A stretch of 25,328 bases of DNA from JAGMXM01 sp964458325 (GTDB taxonomy: Bacteria > Verrucomicrobiota > Verrucomicrobiia > Limisphaerales > UBA1319), in contig CAYWIM010000072.1 in NCBI GenBank assembly GCA_964458325.1, positions 1-25,328 of the forward strand, read 5' to 3'. Both the position numbers and the translations under genes were made by a program. Positions 8,271-15,100 of the stretch are shown here, in pieces. How positions within the stretch are numbered: the stretch's first letter is position 1; every line of letters starts with the position of its first letter. The notes beneath the pieces were generated by a model that was given only the letters and a program-made list of their open reading frames with translations, searched no databases and was not told where the DNA came from.

Positions 8271-8516
8271 TCAGAGGACAATCCGGCCGCCCGCCCTTCC
8301 AGGCCGCGCCCGGGATCCCGGCCGGCCCGCCGCTTTCCGGACCGGAGGCTCCGTGACCGTGCGTTGCCCCAGGGAGCTGGCACACTCGGCGCAGCGGTAT
8401 TCGTAGAGCTCGCCCGTGGGCAGGACCAGCAGCAGCCGCTCTCGCACGGGTCGCGCCTGCCGGCAGCGCGGGCAATAGAGCTCGCTGGCCACCAGATCGC
8501 TGAACTGCCGGGTCAT
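8271..8516 (-). CDS. Small four-cysteine zinc-ribbon protein
   Basis: An 81-residue protein of unknown function. Two CxxC knuckles, CPRC at 15-18 and CAEC at 42-45, enclose a short beta-rich stretch (LLLVLPTGELYEYR), the arrangement of a zinc ribbon that would bind one Zn2+. The last 25 residues are basic and low-complexity (Arg, Gly, Pro), possibly contacting nucleic acid. ATG at 8516 follows GAGG and lies 4 bp after the upstream membrane-protein stop; fmt starts 16 bp after its own stop, so it sits inside an operon. Its reality is supported by spacing, ribosome site and the paired cysteines. The role is unknown; nucleic-acid or translation-related binding is only a guess from fmt proximity. 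Confidence 0.75.
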   Translation of the reverse strand: MTRQFSDLVASELYCPRCRQARPVRERLLLVLPTGELYEYRCAECASSLGQRTVTEPPVRKAAGRPGSRARPGRAGGRIVL

Positions 8517-8520
8517 TGCC

Positions 8521-9492
8521 TCATCCTCGAGCGTCCTTCGGCCGAAGCTGGACCTGGGTGATCTCCCCGAAAGGCACCCCGACCTCGCCCGCTCCCCCTT
8601 GGAGCTGGACGTGGACCTCGAGCGAAGAGATCCGCGCGATGCGCGTCGCGATGAATTCCCGCCGCGGCGTCGATACCACGATCACCATGCTCTTCTCCGC
8701 CTCGCTCAACACCACGCGGAAATAGGGGGAAAACTTCACCTCGAAGAACCGGCGGTTGAACTCGACCTCGCCTCGCTTGTAGATCGCCGGCTCCAGGCCG
8801 CCGCCCGTCGATCTCTCTGACTTCGCCATCGAAAGCGAGCTCGAGACGCCCGCCGGAGTCGGGATCCGGCCCGTCTGCCGGGCCGAGGCGTCGGCCTCCG
8901 TCGGCGGGGCCTCGAACTCCTCGATCGTCTCCTCCGCGCCCGGCAGCGATAAAAAGAGGAGGGGGCCGATCACCGGCAGCAGGGCCGACACCCCGCACAC
9001 CAGCGCCGCCGGCCGGCGCCGGTAGATCGCCACCTCGTATGCCGCGAACAAGTTCGCCGCGAAGAGAAGCCCCAGGAACGCCAGATTCAATGGAGCAGTC
9101 ACCGTCGCCATGAAGCTCCCCGGCCGAGGCGGCAGATCCACTCGAGACACCGGCTGAATCGTGATCGGCCGCTTCTTGGGAATCGCCCGCGCCTTGACCT
9201 CGAGCGGGATGTCCACGAACGGCTCCACCCACTCGAACATCTTCGGATCGCGCATCAGCCGCTTCAGGGTGTCCTGCGTGAGATCCTGCCAGCTAACCCG
9301 CTCGGAGAAGCCGCCCACATCGAGCTTGATCACCAATCCATCTTCATTGGCCGAGGCGATCTCCCCCTTCAGGACGTCCCCGTTGGTCAACTCGTACCGG
9401 TTCGCTTGATCCACAGGCCCCCGATCCGTCAATCCCCCCCCCGCCTGGCTCATCAGCCAAACGAAAAATATCAGTGCCTTGTAAGTCAGCAT
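8521..9492 (-). CDS. Conserved membrane protein of unknown function
   Basis: The 323 residues begin with an export-type hydrophobic segment (MLTYKALIFFVWLMSQAGGG). An SH3-like beta stretch follows, LTNGDVLKGEIASANEDG at 35-52, then RVSWQDLTQDTLKRL at 65-79 and a Pro-rich linker. Two membrane segments lie at about 128-155 and 161-184, the second ending LLPVIGPLLFLSLPG. The C-terminal soluble domain (about 235-320) is rich in alternating hydrophobic residues (VEFNRRFFEVKFSPYFRVV), probably beta sheet. If the signal is cleaved, the SH3-like part is periplasmic and the C-terminus too; otherwise the sides differ. I chose ATG at 9492, with AAAGG upstream; an ATG at 9555 is in frame. The pattern resembles uncharacterised proteins of Verrucomicrobiota, from memory only. 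It is 4 bp upstream of the zinc-ribbon gene. Confidence 0.8.
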   Translation of the reverse strand: MLTYKALIFFVWLMSQAGGGLTDRGPVDQANRYELTNGDVLKGEIASANEDGLVIKLDVGGFSERVSWQDLTQDTLKRLMRDPKMFEWVEPFVDIPLEVKARAIPKKRPITIQPVSRVDLPPRPGSFMATVTAPLNLAFLGLLFAANLFAAYEVAIYRRRPAALVCGVSALLPVIGPLLFLSLPGAEETIEEFEAPPTEADASARQTGRIPTPAGVSSSLSMAKSERSTGGGLEPAIYKRGEVEFNRRFFEVKFSPYFRVVLSEAEKSMVIVVSTPRREFIATRIARISSLEVHVQLQGGAGEVGVPFGEITQVQLRPKDARG

Positions 9493-9677
9493 ATCGCCTT
9501 TGCTTACCAAACGGCCGAACTCGACGGAAGCAAATTCGCCGCGAACTGCGTCCATGTCCAGCGCTGGATGCGCTGGTCGGCGGCGGCGGGCCGGCCGGAA
9601 TGGCCGCACCAACGATGGCCGCACGGTCCGCCGCCAGGACGCTGGTCGGGGAGCGTTACAGCCAAATCGATCGTTTT

Positions 9678-10955
9678 CTAATGATCGTCGCCCGCGGGCA
9701 GGGCGCGATCGGCGGGGAAAGGCGGCAGGGACTGAACCCGGCGCTCGACAGCCCCCGGAGGCGGACGGATGACCATGGCAATCCCGCCTTTCGTCCGCAT
9801 CCAGACCGTCTCGAAATCGCTCTGGAGCCACTGGCAGAGATGGCCGGCGCCGCTCTTGCCCAGCGCGCTGTCGGCCACCACCACCCGGCCATCGTCCGTC
9901 ACCCCGCAGAGCACCACGATATGGTTTCCCATCGAGGCGTAGGGCGGCGCTTGGCAGTCCCCTTCGTTCATCCGGATCGAGCACAGGATCATCTGGTTTT
10001 CGGCCAGCGCGCGGCGGACCGCGGCCCAGTCCCGGAATCGCCCGATGTGCCCCTCGAATCCGAACTCGCGCGCGGCGCCGATCACTCGAGGCCAGATCCC
10101 GGGATAATCGTACTCGAGATCGTGCGTGAGCCGAACGATATCCTCCAGCAGAACGGATTTGCCGTAATACTCCATGGCCGAGGCGAGCGCGGCCGACTGG
10201 CAGCGGTCTTTCATCCACTGCCCCCGCGCATCGAGCTGCCGGCGCAGCGGCACCTCGAGCACCCGCGCGGCCACTCGAGGCGATTCGCCCTCCCCATGGA
10301 AGGGTGCGGCGTGATTGTCCGTCGCAATCACGGTCAGAGCGGGCGGATTCGCCAGGACGGCCGCTCCCGCCCCCGTCACCCGGAAGCGGAACTCGGCCGC
10401 TTTGGCCTTCAGCTTCAGCCAGTCCATGTCCAGCACCCCTCGGTCGAAGGCGGGAGGCCTTCGGCCAGTGGTGAGGTTCGTCACCGCGCCCCAGGATCCG
10501 GCGTAGAGCCAGCCCGTTTCGTCAGACGGACCGAACCGGACCTGCAGGTCGAGCCGGAACGCGTCGCCCGGACGATCCGTGCGCCATGAATAAATGAGCT
10601 CGTCGAAGGAAAAGGCCGGCCGCACCCAGGGCGAGGTCCACTGCCCGGGGGAGATCTCCTGAAAATCGCCGGACTGCACCATGCCGCGCCAATCCCGCGG
10701 GGCAGCAGCCAATGGATCGGCACGCATCTGGATCACGCAAGCGACATGGCACAAACCGATCCATGCCAGGGCCGTGACCCGCCCGACCCGCCCGACCCGC
10801 CCGACCCGCGCGCTCCCGGCGGCGCCGAACCGATCGAGAAGGCCCGGTCGATTCACCCCTGAGACGGGATGCCAGCAAGTCGATCTCGATCGCAGCTGAA
10901 CGATGGCCGCTCGCCGACCACCCAGGTGAACTCGCCTCTGGATCTCGCCTGTCAT
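9678..10955 (-). CDS. Secreted C39-like cysteine peptidase
   Basis: The C-terminal half (about 245-400) looks like a papain-fold peptidase of the C39 type: the nucleophile in MKDRCQSAALASAMEYYG (C252), then YPGIWPRVIGAAREFGFEG, and the histidine in MGNHIVVLCGVTDDG (H345) with D362 in VVVADSA completing the triad. The middle (about 90-215) is a beta-rich region of unknown type ending before LEVPLRRQLD. Before it is a probable signal peptide (TALAWIGLCHVACVIQ at 61-76), so export is likely. No transporter is fused or adjacent, so a bacteriocin-processing role is not supported. The start is uncertain: ATG at 10955 is the longest, but it leaves 50 odd residues before the signal; GTG at 10856 would place the basic GRV repeat as the signal n-region. 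It lies 185 bp upstream of the membrane-protein gene. Confidence 0.8.
   Translation of the reverse strand: MTGEIQRRVHLGGRRAAIVQLRSRSTCWHPVSGVNRPGLLDRFGAAGSARVGRVGRVGRVTALAWIGLCHVACVIQMRADPLAAAPRDWRGMVQSGDFQEISPGQWTSPWVRPAFSFDELIYSWRTDRPGDAFRLDLQVRFGPSDETGWLYAGSWGAVTNLTTGRRPPAFDRGVLDMDWLKLKAKAAEFRFRVTGAGAAVLANPPALTVIATDNHAAPFHGEGESPRVAARVLEVPLRRQLDARGQWMKDRCQSAALASAMEYYGKSVLLEDIVRLTHDLEYDYPGIWPRVIGAAREFGFEGHIGRFRDWAAVRRALAENQMILCSIRMNEGDCQAPPYASMGNHIVVLCGVTDDGRVVVADSALGKSGAGHLCQWLQSDFETVWMRTKGGIAMVIRPPPGAVERRVQSLPPFPADRALPAGDDH
10776..10809. repeat. 9-bp tandem repeat, about 3.8 copies
   Basis: The unit GACCCGCCC is repeated three times perfectly (10776-10784, 10785-10793, 10794-10802) with a partial fourth copy to 10809. 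On the minus strand it encodes the R-V-G-R-V-G-R-V stretch directly before the hydrophobic core of the C39-like peptidase signal. Because the unit is three codons long, copy-number change would keep the frame but alter the positive charge ahead of the signal core. Confidence 0.9.
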
Positions 10956-11078
10956 CCATCGATTCTGTCATCCGGGAGTCCGATGTCACGATGAAATCGC
11001 GCGCGGTGAAGCAATGGGGGGTGCCGTGAAATCGCAAGCGAAAAAAGCAAAAGCTCATGGACTCGCGGACAAAGTTAA

Positions 11079-11756
11079 GTTCAAGATTCGAAGCACAATA
11101 ACCCAGTTCACCATTCCTGTGTCGATGGGCCGGGCTGCTATGGATTCAATTGGTGGATCAACGGGGTCGATGCCACCGGCACGCGCAAGTTTCCGCATGC
11201 GCCGCTGGGCGCCTATTTGGCCAGCGGAGCCAATAACAACAAGTGCTTTGTGATTCCCGAGTGGTCGATGGTCATCGTGCGGTTGGGCGCCTCCGGCGGG
11301 GGGATCATCGATGCGGTGTACGATGCGTTTCTGCAGCAAGTCGGCGAAGCCATCTATGATGTAGACAACGACGGGCTGATGGACGGTTGGGAAACTGGGG
11401 AGTTTGGGGGTGTGGAGGCGTACTCGGAAGCAGACGACCCGGACGACGACCGCCTGAGCAATGCCGCGGAGTTCGTTGCGGGCACCGATCCGAACATCGC
11501 GTCGTCGAAGTTGAACCTGGCCGCCCGGCCGGTGAGCGGCGGGATGGAAGTGTCCTGCGAGACCCTCCCGGCCACCGAGGTGTGGTACAACGGCAAGACC
11601 CGGTATTACACGCTGGAGAGCGCCCCTTCACTTTCCGGCCCCTGGACCGGGGTCAGCGGAGCGATGGATGTGCCAGGGACAGGAACGCCATTGACTCGGA
11701 TCGTTGTCTCGGACGGCTCCGCACAGTTTGTCCGGGTGCGCGTATTGCTGCAGTGA
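11079..11756 (+). pseudogene. Remnant of a serine hydrolase (beta-lactamase family) gene, 3' part
   Basis: The frame opens after an in-frame TAA at 11076-11078 and has no ATG or good start; TTG at 11217 is the first start-like codon. From about 11130 it reads GCYGFNWWINGVDATG, then LASGANNNKCFVIPEWSMVIV, which is the C-terminal end of the class C beta-lactamase-like fold (YGxxWW, ASG, xxIPExxxVxV). The Ser-x-x-Lys and Tyr-x-Asn parts of the active site are missing, so about two thirds of the domain is gone. An acidic stretch follows, DVDNDGLMDGWETGEF and DDPDDDRLSNAAEFVAGTDPN, a calcium-binding TSP3-like segment common in secreted PVC proteins, and a C-terminal domain ending FVRVRVLLQ. A TGA stop is at 11754-11756. 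The part downstream of the break looks undamaged, which suggests recent truncation. Confidence 0.75.
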
Positions 11757-11763
11757 GGCACGG

Positions 11764-11850
11764 GGATTCTTGACCGATTCCGCCGAGCTGCTGGAACGGT
11801 TCGGGACGGAGGTCCATGCCTTCGTGTTGATGGACAACCATTACCATCTC
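11764..11850 (+). pseudogene. Fragment of REP-associated tyrosine transposase (RAYT, Y1/HUH)
   Basis: The frame reads GFLTDSAELLERFGTEVHAF, then VLMDNHYHL. The V-x-M-D-N-H-Y-H-L string is the HUH metal-binding motif of Y1 transposases, and the preceding ERFG-x-E-V-H-A-F-V-L-M is the version typical of RAYT enzymes that mobilise REP palindromes. Only 29 codons remain: the region with the catalytic tyrosine and the rest of the gene is absent. It starts 8 bp after the hydrolase remnant stop and ends inside the first arm of a strong hairpin (11848-11876). It is not functional. Whether the fragment is a deletion product or was captured with the hairpin cannot be told from here. Confidence 0.8.
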
Positions 11851-11876
11851 CCCCCGCTCGATCCTCGCGGGGGGAG
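11848..11876. repeat. Perfect 10-bp hairpin at the end of the RAYT fragment
   Basis: CTCCCCCCGC (11848-11857) pairs perfectly with GCGGGGGGAG (11867-11876) over a 9-nt loop. There is no T-run, so it is not a classical terminator. The first arm begins exactly in the last codon of the recognisable transposase scrap. Its CCCCGC/GCGGGG core is shared with the palindrome at 25091-25106. Confidence 0.85.
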
Positions 11877-11948
11877 GGAAACCGGAGCGGGCTTGCGACC
11901 GGTGGCCGTCTGCAGTTCTCCCTCTCCGCCATTGGGAACCAACGGGGG

Positions 11949-11962
11949 CGCCCGAACGGGCG
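11949..11962. repeat. Short palindrome CGCCCG-aa-CGGGCG in the decayed region
   Basis: Six-base arms CGCCCG (11949-11954) and CGGGCG (11957-11962) pair over a 2-nt loop. A looser pairing of CCCTCTCCGCC (about 11920-11930) with GGGCGGAGGGG nearby would enclose it. Nothing gene-like is seen in 11851-12032 apart from these structures; it joins the remnants to the promoter of the large surface protein. Confidence 0.6.
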
Positions 11963-12032
11963 GAGGGGCAGGCTCACATTTTGCGCCGAAGAATTTTGTC
12001 TTGGGCCCATGAATGCCGCGCTATCGGCGCCC

Positions 12033-12061
12033 TTGACAGCAGTCTGATCCTGTGCTACAAG
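12033..12061 (+). promoter_or_regulatory. Probable sigma-70-type promoter for the surface protein gene
   Basis: A perfect -35 hexamer TTGACA (12033-12038) is followed after exactly 17 nt by TACAAG (12056-12061), four of six matches to TATAAT. Transcription would begin near 12068, giving a 5' leader of about 110 nt before the ATG at 12180. The leader contains a purine stretch (AAAAGGAGGGG, about 12127) and the gene's own GGAGG. This is the best promoter match I found in the window. Confidence 0.65.
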
Positions 12062-12179
12062 GCTGTTAAGAATCTCAACCGCCCCTATCCTATCGTTCAT
12101 CGCGCACCCTTTCGGATGCACGGCTCGAAAAGGAGGGGCCACGTTCACCTGGACTCGAAAGCGCGTGGAGGATGAAGCA

Positions 12180-15100
12180 ATGAAGACGCTCGCTCTTGAC
12201 CTCTCAACATGCCGGTTTGGCTGCCGCGCCATCCGCCTCCTGTCCGTCGGTCTGCTGCTCGGGCTGATGCCGGGGCTGATCCCCGCCGCCACGCTCACCT
12301 GGGACGGCAGCTCGGACGGATACTGGTTCACGGCCGCGAACTGGAGCACCGGCACCCGGCCGCAGGATGGCGATGATTTGGTGTTCCCCGCCGGGGCGGC
12401 CCACCTGCTCAACACGAACAACATCGGGACCCCACGCCACTACCATTCGATCACGATCTCGGGCGCCAATTACTCCCTGCGGGGCAACTCGCTGACCCTG
12501 TCCAACGGCATCACCACCACATATGGCGCGGGCGCCTCCGCCGAGGTCGTGCTGGACATCGCGCTGGGCAGATCGCAGGAGATCGAGTGCGTCACCGACG
12601 GCGCATTTCTGTATGTGTCGGGGGACATCGCGCTCGAGGGTTACTCGCTGACAGCGACCGGTTCGGGCGCGGTGCGGCTGAGCGGCGCGATCGGCGGGAC
12701 CGGCGGCATCACGAAGAATGGCGCCGGCAGCCTGCGGCTCTACGGCTCGGCGGCCAACACCTACACCGGAACCACCCGCGTGAACGTCGGCACGCTCGAG
12801 CTGAGCAAAACCAGCGGCATGAGCGCCATGGCCGGAGACCTGGTCGTGGGCAATACCGTCGGCACCGACACCGTGCTCTGGCTCAACAGCCACCAGTTGC
12901 CCGTGGCGACGGCAGTGACCGTGAATCGCGGCGCCATCCTTGACCTCAACGGCTTCAACGAGACGATCGGCGACCTGGCCTTGTCCAGCGGGGACATCGA
13001 GACGGGCGCCGGGCTGCTGACCCTGGCCGGCGGCGTGTCCGCCACAACCAGCACCACTCACGCCTCGACGATCGGCGGCCGCCTGTCGGTGGGCTCCGGC
13101 GCCCGGACCTTCACGCTCGTGGACGGCACATGGAATCCCGAGCTCCGCGTGACGGCGCAGATCAGCGGTTCGGCCAACATCTTTGTGACCTCGAGCGATG
13201 TCGCTGAAATCACGCTCGCCGCGTCCAACACCTTCACGGGCACACTCACGCTCCAGCACGGGGCGCTTCTCTTTGTCGGCCACGCGTGGGCGCTGGGCAG
13301 CTCGAGCGCAGGCACGGTGGCGAACGACAGCTCCTACATCGGTTTCGAAGGCGGGATTCATGTTCCGGAGGAGCCTCTGACCATGAACACGAGCTATTAT
13401 CACGGCGCCTTCTGGGTCACCGACGGCGGGAACTCGTGGGCAGGACCCATCACGCTCCTGCAGGAAACCTCCGTGAGTTTCTCCTCGGCCGGGTCGGGCC
13501 TCTCTCTCGACCTGGCTGGCCCGATCTCGGGCGCCGGCGGCCTCACCAAGCGAGGCGCCGGCACGCTGATCCTCTCGGGCGCGGTCGGCAACACCTACGG
13601 CGGCGATACCCGAGTCGAAGAAGGCACGCTGGTCCTGGGCAAAACCGGGGGCGTGGCCATCCGATACGGCACGTTGACGATCGGCGACGGCGAGGGAGGC
13701 GCCAATGCGGATGTGGTGCGCTACGCCGACGACGACCAGCTCTGGTCCACCGTCGCGATCCGGATCGATCGATCTGGCTGGCTGGACTTGAACAACTGTT
13801 CGGATACCCTGGGCCCGCTGACCTTCACGGGCGGACGAGCCAGCAGCGGCGCAGGAGGCATGCTCTCCCTGTCCGGCGCCGTGACCGTCAACTCGAGCTC
13901 GGCCATTCCCGCTCTCGAAGGCAATGTCCAGCTGGCCAGCGTCGAGATCTTCCAGATCGCCAACTCGCCGACCAGCCCGGACCTGAACATCGAGGCGGCC
14001 ATCCGCGGGGCGGGCGGCCTCACGAAAACCGGCGCCGGCGCTCTGGCGTTGCGCGGCGACAACTTCTTCAGCGGCGCCGTCACGGTCAACGACGGCCTGG
14101 TCTATCTCTATGACGACGCGGCGCTGGGCTCGACCGCCGGGGGCACGGTCGTCAACGCCGGCGGCGTGCTGGTGCTGGCCAACGACCGCCACATCGGCGC
14201 CGAACCGCTCGAACTGAACGGCGCCGGAGACGGCTTCGCCGGCGCGCTAACCTCCATCGGCGGCTACAACACGTGGGCCGGCACGGTCACCCTGGCCACG
14301 GATTCGGTGATCACGGTGCAGACCAATCGGTATCTCAACCTCGAGGGCGTGATCGCCGGCCCGGCCGGATTCATCAAGAGCCAGCCGGGCGGGTTGATCC
14401 TCTCGGGCTCGACCGCCAACACGTTCGCCGGAAACACGGTGGTCAACGAAGGCACTCTGATCCTGGACAAGAGCGTCGCCCCCGCAATCGCGCACGGCCA
14501 GCTGATCATCGGCGACGGCCTCGGCGGTCCCGATGCCGACGTTGTGCGGGAAATGGCCCATTCACAGATCGCCTCCATCCCCATCACCATTAACTCGTCC
14601 GGCTGGCTGGACCTGAACGGACACAACGACATCGTGGGGCCGCTGACCTTTACCGCGGGGCGGGCCAGCAGCGGCCCGGGCGGCCAGCTGGTTTTGGGCG
14701 GCGATGTCACCGCCAACTACGCCAGCGCCGGCCGGCCCTCCCTCGAGGGGAGCGTGGTGCTTCCGGCCCCTCGCACGTTCGAGATTGCCAACTCGAGCGG
14801 CAGCCCGGACTTCGACCTGCTGGCGGCCGTCAGCGGCACGGGCGGCCTCACGAAGACCGGACCCGGCGCGCTGGCCGTGCATTCGGCCAACAGCTTCAGC
14901 GGCGCCCTCACGGTCAACGACGGCCTGGTCTATCTCTACGACGACGCGGCGCTGGGCTCGACGGCCGGCGGCACGGTGGTCAACGCCGGCGGCGTGCTGG
15001 TCCTGGCCAGCGGCCGCCACATCGGCCCCGAGCCTCTCACCCTGAACGGCGCCGGGGACGGCATCTCCGGCGCGCTGACCTCCATCGGCGGCTCGAACTC

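Noticed and set aside
9678..10955. Bacteriocin maturation and export locus based on the C39-like peptidase
   Set aside because: The peptidase is not fused to an ABC exporter, no small Gly-Gly leader peptide gene is adjacent, and the nearby ABC genes are over 4 kb away in another transcription unit.
11014..11253. Small plus-strand ORF starting MGGAVKSQAKKAKAHG
   Set aside because: It runs out of frame through the better supported hydrolase remnant and resembles nothing; kept only as part of the decayed region.
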